Positions 44,171-53,353 of a DNA stretch of 64,000 nt are shown piece by piece; position 1 is the stretch's first letter; each line of letters starts with the position of its first letter. The position numbers were made by a program, and so were the translations under genes. The DNA lies in contig JADZBE010000026.1 of NCBI GenBank assembly GCA_020852275.1, positions 1 through 64,000 of the forward strand. Direction: 5' to 3'. Source of the DNA: Phycisphaerales bacterium. Its GTDB lineage: Bacteria > Planctomycetota > Phycisphaerae > UBA1845. A model generated the notes under the pieces. It was not told where the DNA came from. It made no database searches and saw only the letters and a list, made by a program, of their open reading frames with translations.

Positions 44171-45853
44171 ATGCTCCGGACTTCCAGCGCGGCAGCGGCG
44201 GGAATGTTAGACTTTCCTGCGATGCCCGTACTTCGCCGCCGACAAGTTGCGTCCGCAAGAAACGTCCGCGCCGCCCGCGGACGCGGCGTATGCCTGATGA
44301 TGGTCCTCCTCGTCGTCGCCGTGTGCGGCGTGTTATCGGTCACGTTTCTGTCGGCGCAGTCCACTTCGATCGGATTGGCGCACAACATCCAGCGGCGCGG
44401 GCAGGCGGCCCACATCGCCGAGTCCGCCGTCGCACTGGGCATGGGCTACATCCGCGGCAACGCCGACTGGCGCGATCGCCTCACGAACGGCGCGTGGGTG
44501 TCCGCGGCGCCGCTCATGGGCGGCACGGTGGATATGTCGATTCGAGACGGAGTTGATCTCGATGGCGACGGCGTCGTGGACGGCGACGCCGATCTGAAGG
44601 ACGACCCGCGCGATCCGTTCACGCTGAAGGTCACGGCTTCGCGCGACGGTTTCGCGCGATTTATCACCGCCGAAGTCACGCCGATCGACCCGGAGACGAT
44701 TCGCGTCGCCCTGGTCGTGGTCAATGCTTCCAACCTGACGGCGGAGGAGCAGGCGCGGCGCGATTTGCTCGAAAGCTGGAACTGGGACGTGCGGATCTTC
44801 GACGACGACGCCAGCGATGCGGCGTTTGCCAATGAAGTCAAGGCCGGCGCGGATGTGCTCTACGTCACAGGCAGGGTGAACCCGCGCAAGCTCTCGTGGG
44901 CGCAGGGCAAACTGGCGGTCGGGCTGGCGTGGGAGAAAGGCCGGCTTTGCCGCACGTTCCGGCTGTCCAGCAGCAACGGCACGTTCAGCGACGACGACCT
45001 CGACATTGTCACCACGGGCCATGAGATCACCGAGGCGTTCAGCCCAGGCGCGCTGCGACTCGTTGCCGGCGCGGCCACGATGGAACACCCGAAAGGCACG
45101 CTCGCGCCCTCGGCGATTGTGCTGGCGACGCGCAGCGGGGTTCCCTCGACACCGGCGCTGGTCATGCTTGAAAAGGGCGGAACATTGACCGGAGGGCGCA
45201 TCGCGGCGGATCGGCGAGTCGCGCTGCCGTTCGCGGCGATGCCCACGGCGTCATTGACGGATGACGGCAAGAACCTGCTGAAGGCGGCGCTGCTGTGGGC
45301 GGGTCAGTCGGACTTGGCCGCGCTTTCACTGCTGACCAACGGCGGATTGGAATCCTCGACCTCGGATGGCGACAGTCTGATCGACCCCGGCTGGAAGGAA
45401 TACGAAGCGCGGTACGTTCAGCTTGCCGACAAGACGACCGGCATGGTCCGCGGCGGCGTGTATTCCGTGAAATTCGACGCCCTGTTCCAAGGCGGAGACG
45501 GGCAGCAGATGCTCCAGCGCGTCACGAACCTTGCGCCGAACAAGGATTATGAGGTGACGGCGTACGTGCGCATGACGGCGATCGACCACAAGGGTTGGGC
45601 CGGCTCGGGCTTGCAGATCACGGCCGCGCACACGGAACTTGGCGCGACCCTCGCGCGGCATGTGCAGGATGCCGTCACGTCGGACTGGAAGAAGGCGACG
45701 TTCACCGCCGCGGCTTCCGACCAGGGTGAGCTGTGGATCCGCGCGAACTGGTACGGCGTGAACTCCGGCGTGTGCTATCTCGACGACGTGACGCTTGTGG
45801 ATCCCATCAAGGGGGCCGGCGCGTTTGAGTACCAAGTCCAATGGCGCGAGTGA
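44171..45853 (+). CDS. PilX/PilK-like pseudopilin with C-terminal beta-sandwich module
   Basis: About 560 residues from ATG 44171 (ATG 44222 is an alternative). A single N-terminal hydrophobic helix (MMVLLVVAVCGVLSVTFLSA) is followed by a polar start (RRGQAAHIAESAVALGMGY), the pattern of PilX-type minor pilins. The central region has DGVDLDGDGVVDGDADL, a calcium-loop-like stretch. The C-terminal 170 residues look like a carbohydrate-binding-type sandwich (YSVKFDALFQG, SGVCYLDDVTLVDP). A type IV pilus/type II secretion role is supported by the GspE/PilB ATPase gene just downstream (46077). Confidence 0.65.
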   Translation: MLRTSSAAAAGMLDFPAMPVLRRRQVASARNVRAARGRGVCLMMVLLVVAVCGVLSVTFLSAQSTSIGLAHNIQRRGQAAHIAESAVALGMGYIRGNADWRDRLTNGAWVSAAPLMGGTVDMSIRDGVDLDGDGVVDGDADLKDDPRDPFTLKVTASRDGFARFITAEVTPIDPETIRVALVVVNASNLTAEEQARRDLLESWNWDVRIFDDDASDAAFANEVKAGADVLYVTGRVNPRKLSWAQGKLAVGLAWEKGRLCRTFRLSSSNGTFSDDDLDIVTTGHEITEAFSPGALRLVAGAATMEHPKGTLAPSAIVLATRSGVPSTPALVMLEKGGTLTGGRIAADRRVALPFAAMPTASLTDDGKNLLKAALLWAGQSDLAALSLLTNGGLESSTSDGDSLIDPGWKEYEARYVQLADKTTGMVRGGVYSVKFDALFQGGDGQQMLQRVTNLAPNKDYEVTAYVRMTAIDHKGWAGSGLQITAAHTELGATLARHVQDAVTSDWKKATFTAAASDQGELWIRANWYGVNSGVCYLDDVTLVDPIKGAGAFEYQVQWRE

Positions 45854-46076
45854 CGCGGGGCGTGCCAACCGGAGTCGCCCGATCCTGCCCGCCCCGTCCC
45901 TCAGCGCCGGGATTGCACTCGCGGATGGATGCTCACGACTTAAACGACGTGCTCCGACTTGCCACTTCCGGGTTCCTCCCTGAACATCCTTGGCGGGCGC
46001 GCCTGCGGCTCGGCGCCGCGTGTGCGAAATCTCCGCACTCGGCGACGCGCCGCGATGCCCCCCTGTGAGGCGACAG

Positions 46077-47765
46077 ATGATCGTCGATGAAGCCTGTGAA
46101 GCGGCGTTGCTCGCCTATCTCGCCAAGGAGCGTCCGCTCGATGCCCGCGCGCTGGTCGATGCGCGGCTCGAGTCGGAGCTGTCGGGGCTGCCTTTGGTGA
46201 CCATGCTGATCAAGCGCGACGTCGTCGGCGACGCGGACGTGGCGAAGATCGTGGCCGAGCAGAACGGGCTGCGATTTCTCGACCTGACGCGCCGCAAGCC
46301 GTCGGCGGCGTGGGCGCTGGTGCTGCCGGAGAACATCGCGCGGCGCAAGGGCTGCCTCGTGTTCGGCGAGGTGTCCGGGCAGCTCGTCATCGCCGTGGCG
46401 GATCCGGTGGACCCCTCCGTTCGCGCCGCGGTCTCGACGCGTTTCCAGCGTCCCCTGCAGTATGTCGTCAGCCCGCGTTACCAGATTCTCGACTGTATCG
46501 ACCAGATTTACGGCGAAGCCCGCGCCAAGGGGGCCCGGTTCGTCGATGCCGCGCCGATCTCCGAGGCCGTGGCGCGCATCACCGACACCGGGCTGAACAT
46601 GGTCGAGCAGCTCGACAGCATCATCGACGAGGCCGTGGACCGCCGGGCGAGCGACATCCACATCGAGCCGCAGGAGGACCGGGTTCGCGTGCGGCTCCGC
46701 GTGGACGGGCGGCTGCTGGAGGCTCGGGCGTACCCGCTGGAAACGCTGCCGTCGATGATCTCGCGCATCAAAGTGCTGGCGAAGCTCGATATCACCGAGC
46801 ATCGCCGCGGACTGGACGGGCGCATCAGCCACCGCAGCTTCGACCAGGACATTGACATCCGCGTGGCCATCATCCCGGCGGCCAACGGCGAGCGGATCAC
46901 CATGCGCCTGCTCTCGACGGACCGGTCGAACCTGACGCTGGACAAGCTGGGGATGGGACTGCAACTGCGGCAGGGGTTCGAGCGGCTCATCCGGCGCCCG
47001 CACGGGATCATTCTCATCACCGGTCCCACCGGCAGCGGCAAGAGCACCACGCTGTATGCGGCGCTGTCGGTCATTAATACGCCGGACAAACATATTATTA
47101 CCGTGGAAGACCCGGTCGAATATCGCATTGCCGGCGTCAACCAGGTGCAGGTGGACGAGGAATTCGGCGTGTCGTTCGCCTCCGCGCTGCGCAGCATTGT
47201 GCGCCATGACCCGGACGTCATCATGGTCGGCGAAATCCGAGATCAGGAGACGGCGCACCTGGCGCTGGAAGCGTCGCTGACCGGACATCTTGTGTTCGCC
47301 ACACTGCACACCAATTCCGCCGTGGGCGCGGTGACGCGACTGCTCGATATGGGCTGCGAGGCGTATCTTGTCGCCAGTTCGCTTGTGGGGAGCATCGCGC
47401 AGCGGCTTGTTCGTCGCATCTGCTCCCATTGTAAGCAGAAATACGAACCCAATGCGACGGAGAAAAGGATGCTGGGGATTCCGCTGGAGCGCGTCGGCGC
47501 AACCATTGCCCGCGGGGCGGGCTGCGCTCGCTGCCTGCGCACGGGTTATTATGACCGCGTGGGCATCTTTGAGTACGTCGCATTTGATGAAGGCCTCAGC
47601 GAGCTGGTCATGCAGAAGGCGCCGACGGAAACGATGCACAGGTACGCCGTCGCTCATGGCGCTATTACGCTGCGCGAGGACGCGATCACCAAAGTCAGGG
47701 ATGAGCTGACCACGTTGGAGGATGCACTGCGCGTCACCGTCGAAGCGGGCGCGGAAGTGTTGTAA
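46077..47765 (+). CDS. GspE/PilB-family type II secretion/type IV pilus ATPase
   Basis: About 562 residues. It has an N-terminal MshEN-type domain, then ASDIHIEPQEDRVRVRLRVD, Walker A GPTGSGKST (residues 316-324), the Asp box region and Walker B IMVGEIRDQETA. The tetracysteine zinc motif CSHC...CARC (ICSHCKQKY, GCARCLRTGYY) is present, which PilB/GspE use and most PilT proteins lack. It powers pilus extension or pseudopilus assembly at the inner membrane. ATG 46077 has GAGG six bases upstream. Other system genes (GspF, prepilins) are not adjacent except for the PilX-like gene upstream. Confidence 0.88.
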   Translation: MIVDEACEAALLAYLAKERPLDARALVDARLESELSGLPLVTMLIKRDVVGDADVAKIVAEQNGLRFLDLTRRKPSAAWALVLPENIARRKGCLVFGEVSGQLVIAVADPVDPSVRAAVSTRFQRPLQYVVSPRYQILDCIDQIYGEARAKGARFVDAAPISEAVARITDTGLNMVEQLDSIIDEAVDRRASDIHIEPQEDRVRVRLRVDGRLLEARAYPLETLPSMISRIKVLAKLDITEHRRGLDGRISHRSFDQDIDIRVAIIPAANGERITMRLLSTDRSNLTLDKLGMGLQLRQGFERLIRRPHGIILITGPTGSGKSTTLYAALSVINTPDKHIITVEDPVEYRIAGVNQVQVDEEFGVSFASALRSIVRHDPDVIMVGEIRDQETAHLALEASLTGHLVFATLHTNSAVGAVTRLLDMGCEAYLVASSLVGSIAQRLVRRICSHCKQKYEPNATEKRMLGIPLERVGATIARGAGCARCLRTGYYDRVGIFEYVAFDEGLSELVMQKAPTETMHRYAVAHGAITLREDAITKVRDELTTLEDALRVTVEAGAEVL

Positions 47766-47795
47766 ATGCGGAGCTCTTGCGGCGGTTTTCGGGCA

Positions 47796-47902
47796 ATGCA
47801 CAGGTTGAAAACCTGTGCTACACTCACCGGTTGAAAACCGGTGCCACATTGACCGGTCGGATGCCGGTGTCACATTCACCGGTCGAAAACCGGTGCCACA
47901 TT
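47796..47902. repeat. Array of CACCGGTTGAAAACCGGTG-type hairpins
   Basis: Four consecutive hairpins with the pattern ACCGGTTGAAAACCGGTGCC (the first reads CACAGGTTGAAAACCTGTG), spaced about 25-30 bases. They fill the gap between the ATPase gene and the first ABC permease gene. The inverted family is at 29931-29982, and single cores are at about 1508 and 9150. Confidence 0.8.
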
Positions 47903-47921
47903 GCGCCGAGGACTGCGGGCC

Positions 47922-48854
47922 ATGCGGCGAGGCGGATTCAACTGGAGCGCCCTGGGTTTCGCCGGACTGGCGACCATCTATCTCATTGCCTTCTCGCTTA
48001 TCCCCATGCTGGTGGCGGGGTACTTGAGCTTTCATCGCTGGCTGCTGGTCAAGGACGAAGCGACGTATGTGGGATGGGCGAACTACGCGGCACTGGCGCG
48101 CGATCCGTTGTTTCTCAATGCCGTGGGGAACTCACTGAAGTTTGTCGTGATGGCGGTGCCCTTGGGCATGGCGCTGGCGCTGGGGGCAGCGCTGCTGGTC
48201 AGTCAGCCGCTGCGCGGAACCTCGGTCCTCCGAACGATCTTGTTTGTTCCAGCGGTCAGCTCGCTCGTGGCGCTGTCGATGGTGTGGATGTGGGTCTACC
48301 TGCCGGACCGCGGGCTGATCAACAGTCTGGTCCGACTCTTGCGCGCGGGATGGGTGGCGCTGGGCGGGAGTGATCCGGGCTGGGCGACGGACACGGACTT
48401 TCTGCACGACCCGGCGTGGGCGCTGCCGGCGCTGGTCTTCATGAGCACGTGGATCGGGCTGGGGCCGCGCATGGTGATTTTCATCGCGGGACTTTCCGGC
48501 ATCCCCGCGAGCCTGCACGAGGCCGCGGCGCTGGACGGGTGCGGCACCTGGCGGCGATTCCGGTCGGTGACGCTGCCGATGCTGCTGCCGACGACGTTCT
48601 TCGTGCTCATCACCTCGACGATCGCGTGCTTCAAGCTCTTCACGGAGGTGTACGTGATGACGCAGGGGGGACCGCGCCGCACCACCGACGTCGTCGCGTA
48701 CCACATCTACCGGCAGGCGTGGCACAAGTTCGAGATCGGCATGGCCAGTGCGCAGTCGTATGTCCTGTTTCTGCTGATTCTCGCGGCGGCGCTGGTGCAG
48801 TTTCGTTTGATGCGGCGGCGCGTCCGCGAGACGGAGGAGGCGTGGGCGGCGTGA
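47922..48854 (+). CDS. Sugar ABC transporter permease, MalF type
   Basis: About 310 residues with six hydrophobic segments. The EAA loop is HEAAALDGCGTWRRFRSVTL, typical of MalF/UgpA-type permeases for carbohydrates. The N-terminal LIPMLVAGYLSFHRWLLV is also characteristic. It pairs with the MalG-type permease that overlaps it by four bases. No substrate-binding protein or ATPase gene is adjacent, so the carbohydrate cannot be guessed. ATG 47922 lies right at the end of the hairpin array; TTG 47901 is an alternative. Confidence 0.88.
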   Translation: MRRGGFNWSALGFAGLATIYLIAFSLIPMLVAGYLSFHRWLLVKDEATYVGWANYAALARDPLFLNAVGNSLKFVVMAVPLGMALALGAALLVSQPLRGTSVLRTILFVPAVSSLVALSMVWMWVYLPDRGLINSLVRLLRAGWVALGGSDPGWATDTDFLHDPAWALPALVFMSTWIGLGPRMVIFIAGLSGIPASLHEAAALDGCGTWRRFRSVTLPMLLPTTFFVLITSTIACFKLFTEVYVMTQGGPRRTTDVVAYHIYRQAWHKFEIGMASAQSYVLFLLILAAALVQFRLMRRRVRETEEAWAA

Positions 48855-49702
48855 AAGGGCGGAGGAAGATCGTCGGCAAGATCGCGACTTACGCCGCGCT
48901 GACGGCGCTGGGCGCTTTCACCCTGACGCCCCTGATGTGGATGGCGGCTACGTCGCTGCGCCCGGAAGGCTCTCCGCTGCCCACGTTGCGCGAGCTGGTT
49001 GACGGCGTGCTGCATCCGCATTTCGAGAACTACCGCTATGTGCTGTGGTTTCCCGAGCTTCCGGTGTGGCGGTTTGCGATCAACAGCGCGGTGGTCACGG
49101 CCGGCGTTGTGCTGCTGCAATTGGCGTTGTGCTCGACGGCGGGGTACGCCTTCGCGCGGCTGACGTTTCGCGGGCGGGACGCGCTGTTCGCCGCGTTCAT
49201 GCTGACCATGATGATCCCCTCGCAGGCGATGATCGTGCCGCTCTTCGTGATCGTGAAATGGCTGGGCTGGCTGAACACCTACGTTGGGCTGATCGTGCCG
49301 TATCCGTACCTGTCCACGGCCTTCGGGACATTCCTGCTGCGGCAGTTTTTTGCGACGATTCCGCTGGCGCTGGATGACGCGGCGCGGATCGACGGATGCT
49401 CGCACTGGGGCGTCTTTCGCCACGTCATCCTGCCATCGGCCAGGCCCGCGATGGCGACGGTGGCGGCGTTTGCGTTCATCTGGACTTGGACGGACTTCTA
49501 CTGGCCACTGCTCGCCACCAGTTCCGTGAACATGCGGACGCTGGAGGTGGGACTGTCGGTGTTCAAGCACGCGTACGGAATGACGAACTGGCCTCTGCAG
49601 ATGACGGCGGCGGTGATCGTCCTGCTGCCGGTGCTGACGTTTTTCCTTGCGATGCAGCGGTTCTTCGTGCGCGGCGTGGTGATGACGGGGATGAAGGCGT
49701 AG
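48851..49702 (+). CDS. Sugar ABC transporter permease, MalG type
   Basis: About 283 residues starting with GTG 48851, whose GTGA overlaps the stop of the MalF-type gene; GAGGAGG lies about ten bases upstream. Six membrane helices and the EAA loop (DDAARIDGCSHWGVFRHVIL) fit the MalG/UgpE family. With the upstream permease it forms the heterodimeric channel of a carbohydrate importer. The binding protein and the (possibly shared) ATPase must be encoded elsewhere. The gene ends before a repeat-rich gap. Confidence 0.88.
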   Translation: MKGRRKIVGKIATYAALTALGAFTLTPLMWMAATSLRPEGSPLPTLRELVDGVLHPHFENYRYVLWFPELPVWRFAINSAVVTAGVVLLQLALCSTAGYAFARLTFRGRDALFAAFMLTMMIPSQAMIVPLFVIVKWLGWLNTYVGLIVPYPYLSTAFGTFLLRQFFATIPLALDDAARIDGCSHWGVFRHVILPSARPAMATVAAFAFIWTWTDFYWPLLATSSVNMRTLEVGLSVFKHAYGMTNWPLQMTAAVIVLLPVLTFFLAMQRFFVRGVVMTGMKA

Positions 49703-49822
49703 CAGCCGGAGGCCGCAACGCGTCCCCGAAGGTCGCCGCAGCTTCCCGGAGCTTGCCGGACGTTGCTGGACGTTTCCGGTCAAGGCCGGCTACTCGTGGA
49801 ACAATCGCGGGGGCGTTTCCTC

Positions 49823-49896
49823 GTCACCCCCGCGCAGGCGGGAATCCGGCGGCCCCTTTCGGCTTTCCTGGACGCCCGTCTGCGTGGGGGTTACGA
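49823..49896. repeat. REP-like palindrome pair
   Basis: GTCACCCCCGCGCAGGCGGG (from 49823) and its rough inverse CGCCCGTCTGCGTGGGGGTT (to about 49892) form a head-to-head pair after the permease gene. The rest of the gap (49703-50180) contains a G-T-rich run and the terminator of the leftward PEP-CTERM gene; no gene is seen. Confidence 0.65.
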
Positions 49897-50086
49897 ATCG
49901 CGGCGGGTGGCACGGTCTGAGGTACTCGCCATGCCGTGGATGCTCTGGGATCAAGCCTCTCTGCTCGCTCCACGGGTCCACTGGTGCGGACCCGTGCCAC
50001 CCGAAGTGTAGCGGACCAGGCCCACCAGAAGTGCTGCGAACCAGACCCACCCCCCAAGAACCTGCTTCCCGCACGAAACCTGGCGC

Positions 50087-50121
50087 AAAAAAAAGACCGA
50101 CCCTCGAAGAAAGTCGGTCTT
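50087..50121 (-). terminator. Rho-independent terminator of the PEP-CTERM gene
   Basis: On the minus strand AAGACCGAC pairs with GTCGGTCTT across a short loop and is followed by eight T residues, a classical intrinsic terminator. It lies about 60 bases after the PEP-CTERM stop codon. Confidence 0.88.
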
Positions 50122-50180
50122 GAAATGCGATGATGCATGAGAGGCAAGTCGAGGCGGACGACTTGACTCTAACTCCCGGA

Positions 50181-50828
50181 TTAGCGGCTGCGGCGACGCA
50201 GCAGGGCCAAGGCGCCCAAGCCCAGCAGGCTCAGGCTCGCCGGCTCCGGCGTCAGCGGCAGGTTGCCCGACGTGTCGCTCTCGCCGCCAGGCAGGATATT
50301 GCCCTGCAGCATGTTGTACGTGACCAAGTCGTTGTTGAAGCCGGTCTGGAAGTAAAGACCCTCGTCACGGTGACCGTCGTCGTTCGGAGCGCCTACTACG
50401 TTCAGCGCGCCGGCCACGCCGTTGAACGTGAAGTTGTAACGGCCGATTGCGACCGGCGTGTCCGTCAGGTCGAGGATGAACCCGGGGATGGGATCGAAGC
50501 CGACGTAGTTGGCCCGGACGACGGTCGGAATATCGCTGTAGATTTCCTTGAAGTAAAGGCTGTCGTCGATCGTCCCGCCGCCGATGTTCCACGTGAAGCT
50601 GTTGAGGCCGATGTTCGACGTGAACCGGTCGTCCATCTGCATCAGACGCACGCTGGGAATGGTCGTGCCCTGCGGCGCGGCCAAGCCGATGAATGCATCG
50701 TAGCTCTGCCCACTGGTCAGCGCGTTGTTGGGCGTCCCGATCACGTGCATGTCGAGGATAATGTCGCCCGCGTACACGGCCGACGACATCGCCAGCATCG
50801 TCAACCCGAGAATCGTCTTCTTGAACAT
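50181..50828 (-). CDS. PEP-CTERM sorting-domain protein
   Basis: About 215 residues. It has a signal peptide (ILGLTMLAMSSAVYAG) and a beta-rich body (DIILDMHVIGTPNNA, FTWNIGGGTIDDSLYF, RYNFTFNGVAG). The C-terminal sorting tail is TPEPASLSLLGLGALALL, ending RRRSR. PEP-CTERM proteins are cleaved by an exosortase (EpsH/XrtA) and sent to the cell surface or matrix. ATG 50828 has GGGGAAAAG just upstream. No exosortase gene is in the window. A terminator follows. Confidence 0.9.
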   Translation of the reverse strand: MFKKTILGLTMLAMSSAVYAGDIILDMHVIGTPNNALTSGQSYDAFIGLAAPQGTTIPSVRLMQMDDRFTSNIGLNSFTWNIGGGTIDDSLYFKEIYSDIPTVVRANYVGFDPIPGFILDLTDTPVAIGRYNFTFNGVAGALNVVGAPNDDGHRDEGLYFQTGFNNDLVTYNMLQGNILPGGESDTSGNLPLTPEPASLSLLGLGALALLRRRSR

Positions 50829-51441
50829 CTTTTCCCCAAGCCTCCTATTGAGTCCCGCGTCGAATCCGCCTCACTTCTGCGCGAGCACCGACGCTGTGCC
50901 GGCACCCCAAAATCCGCCTCCGCGCAAGACACGCGGCCAGATCCTTCCTACCTCATGTGCGAAACGTCATACCGGCAAAAAGCCGAAATAAGCCGCCTCC
51001 GGAAAGGGAAACAGGCAGACCCGAACCACAGCTCCTCGATCCCCTCCCCGCCTCTGACGACGATCAAGCCCGCTGAGGCGACGCACGCCCGACCATCGTC
51101 TCCCTATGTTACTTGAACGCCGGTGGTGAATCAAGCCCAAAATCGACCGTGTGAAAAAAAATCACCTACCTCACCAGTGGGCCAGGGAGGTGGCTTAAAC
51201 CGGGTAAGCCGCACCGACCCGGCCGTCACGTCAACCGCTCCGTAAGATCGTCAATGACAAAAGGTTGCGATCACGCTCCGGGCATCTGGCAGCGGACTCC
51301 CCACCAAGTGGGGGAAGAACATAGACCGATAACCGTCAGAACCCCTCTGGTTTTCGGTCTTGTGGAGATCATCGGCAGGAAGCTGGAGTAGGCTCTTGCC
51401 CGGGCGGCGGCGGAAAGAAGCTTTGCCCGCAGCCTACCAGA
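50829..51441. other. Intergenic region upstream of the UbiB-like gene
   Basis: No gene is seen in this gap of about 600 bp between divergent genes. It presumably carries promoters for both. An A-rich tract (GTGAAAAAAAATCACC, near 51151) forms a small imperfect inverted repeat and could be regulatory. Palindromic arrays follow from 51442. Confidence 0.4.
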
Positions 51442-51603
51442 GGCACTGCTCACAGAGCAGTGGCACACCCGGAGGCACTGCTCACAGAGCAGTGGCACGC
51501 CTGGACGAGTCTCGGCCGGGAGAAGCTCCCTTTGGAGCTGAGCATGAGGCACTGCTCACAGAGCAGTGGCACGCTCGAAGGCACTTCTCGCAGATCGGTG
51601 GAA
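51442..51603. repeat. Array of GGCACTGCTCACAGAGCAGT hairpins
   Basis: Four hairpins of the GGCACTGCTCACAGAGCAGT + GGCAC family start near 51442, 51473, 51548 and 51579 (the last degenerate). They sit directly upstream of the UbiB-like gene. The same family forms the array at 10912-11153. Confidence 0.8.
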
Positions 51604-51655
51604 CGCCTGGAGGCGTTCATTGACGTCTTCCCCGACACGCCGGACGCTACGCCGA

Positions 51656-53353
51656 ATGACGCCCTTTCACGTGACTCGCAGCGTCCGCAGTCTGAACCGG
51701 ATTCGACAGATCGCCACGGTCCTGTCCCAGCAGGGATTCGGGCACGTGGTGGATCAGCTCGATCTGGGGCGCTATCTGCCCGTCTGGATCCGTCGCCGTC
51801 CCCGCAAGGATGATCGTCCGATCGCGCCGGGCACGCTGGTGGGGCGGCGGCTGGTGCGCGTGTGCGTCGAGCTTGGACCGACGTTCGTGAAACTCGGGCA
51901 GATGCTGACCACACGCCCCGACATCGTTCCGGGCGACGTGATCGCGGAGCTGCAGTCGCTGCAGGACGACGTGCCGCCGTTCAGCACGGAGGTCGCGCGG
52001 CGCATCCTCGAGGAGGACTTCGGCCGCCCGCTCGATCAGAGCTTCCCGACGTTCAGCCCTTCGCCGCTGGCGAGCGGCTCGATCGGACAAGTCTATCGCG
52101 CCACGGACGCGGAAGGCCGCGACGTCATCGTCAAGATCCGCCGGCCGGACATCGACGACACGATCCGCCTGGACATGCAGGTGCTGAGATGGCTGGCGCA
52201 TTCGATCGAGGAGTACGCGCCCGATCTGCGCATGTACCGCCCAGTGCTGCTGGTGGACGAGTTTGAGCAGGCGCTGACGCGCGAGCTGGACTACATCAAC
52301 GAAGCCTCGACGACGTCGCGATTCGCCGCGGCGTTCGAGGACGTTCCGCACGTGCGCTGCCCGAAGGTGTACTGGCCTTTGTGCAGCCCGCGCGTGCTCA
52401 CGATGGAACGGCTGCCGGGCGAAAACGTGGCCGCGCTGTTGGACCGCGAGCACTCGGGCGTGGATCGGCGCGTCCTCGCCGATCGCTTCGCCAACGCCTA
52501 TCTGCGGCAGATGTTCGAGATGGGCATGTTTCAGGCCGATCCGCACCCCGGCAATATTCTCGTTGAGCCGCCCGCAGACATCGGCATCATCGACTTCGGG
52601 CAGGTGGGGCTGATCACCGGCGAACTGATGACGCAGCTCGTGACCATGGTGTACGCGGCGGTGAATCGCGAAGTCGAAGTCATCGCCGACACGCTGGCGG
52701 ACATGGACACCTACGGACCGACGACGGAGCCGGGGCGGCTGGAGTCCGGGCTGCGGATGTTGGTGGACAAGTATTACGGGCTGCCGCTGAAGCGCATCGA
52801 CCTTACGCGGCTGTTCGACGAGGTTTCAGAGCTGATGCGGCGCAACGACCTGCTGCTGCCGCGCGACTTCGTGCTCATGATCAAGGCGCTTGCCACCGTG
52901 GCGAGCGTCACGCTGCGCATCGACCCGGAGTACAACCTGCTGCAATCGCTGGGTCCGCGCCTGCAGGCGCTGATGCGAGATCGCTTCTCCCCGAAAAGCG
53001 TCCGCCGCGCAGCCGTGCTGGGGGGCTGGCACCTGCTGACCCTCGCGCGCCGCACGCCGCGTCAGCTTAGACACTGGCTGCGGCACGTCGCGGCCGGCAC
53101 GTGGCAGTTCCGCCTGCGCCACGAGAACATCGACCATCTCGTGCGCGAGCTGGATCGCTCGAGCAATCGACTGGCGGTCTCGATCGTGATCGCCGCGATC
53201 ATCATCGGCAGCAGCGTCATCATCACCACGAAGGAGCACCTCAACCTGCTGAACGTGCCGCTGCAGTACTTCGGGATGGCCGGTTACGTCGTGGCGGCGC
53301 TGCTGGGGCTGACGCTCGTGTGGGCGATCTTCCGCAGCGGGCGGCTGCATTGA
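51656..53353 (+). CDS. UbiB/AarF/ABC1 family atypical kinase
   Basis: About 565 residues. Hallmarks of the ABC1 family are present: the KxGQ motif (FVKLGQMLTTRPDIVP), ASGSIGQVYRAT (Ala-rich nucleotide loop), VIVKIRRPDI (catalytic lysine), ELDYINEASTTSRF, FQADPHPGNIL and IIDFGQVG. Two membrane helices are at the C-terminus (VSIVIAAIIIGSSVIITT, GYVVAALLGLTLVWAIF). Members support ubiquinone or lipid metabolism. No ubi genes are adjacent, so the pathway is not assigned. ATG 51656 is preceded by hairpin arrays; a longer frame starts within them. Confidence 0.9.
   Translation: MTPFHVTRSVRSLNRIRQIATVLSQQGFGHVVDQLDLGRYLPVWIRRRPRKDDRPIAPGTLVGRRLVRVCVELGPTFVKLGQMLTTRPDIVPGDVIAELQSLQDDVPPFSTEVARRILEEDFGRPLDQSFPTFSPSPLASGSIGQVYRATDAEGRDVIVKIRRPDIDDTIRLDMQVLRWLAHSIEEYAPDLRMYRPVLLVDEFEQALTRELDYINEASTTSRFAAAFEDVPHVRCPKVYWPLCSPRVLTMERLPGENVAALLDREHSGVDRRVLADRFANAYLRQMFEMGMFQADPHPGNILVEPPADIGIIDFGQVGLITGELMTQLVTMVYAAVNREVEVIADTLADMDTYGPTTEPGRLESGLRMLVDKYYGLPLKRIDLTRLFDEVSELMRRNDLLLPRDFVLMIKALATVASVTLRIDPEYNLLQSLGPRLQALMRDRFSPKSVRRAAVLGGWHLLTLARRTPRQLRHWLRHVAAGTWQFRLRHENIDHLVRELDRSSNRLAVSIVIAAIIIGSSVIITTKEHLNLLNVPLQYFGMAGYVVAALLGLTLVWAIFRSGRLH

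Noticed and set aside
45933-48035. 700-codon open frame on the minus strand
   Set aside because: Antisense to the GspE/PilB ATPase and the permease start; low-complexity, no recognisable domain, explained by third-position GC.
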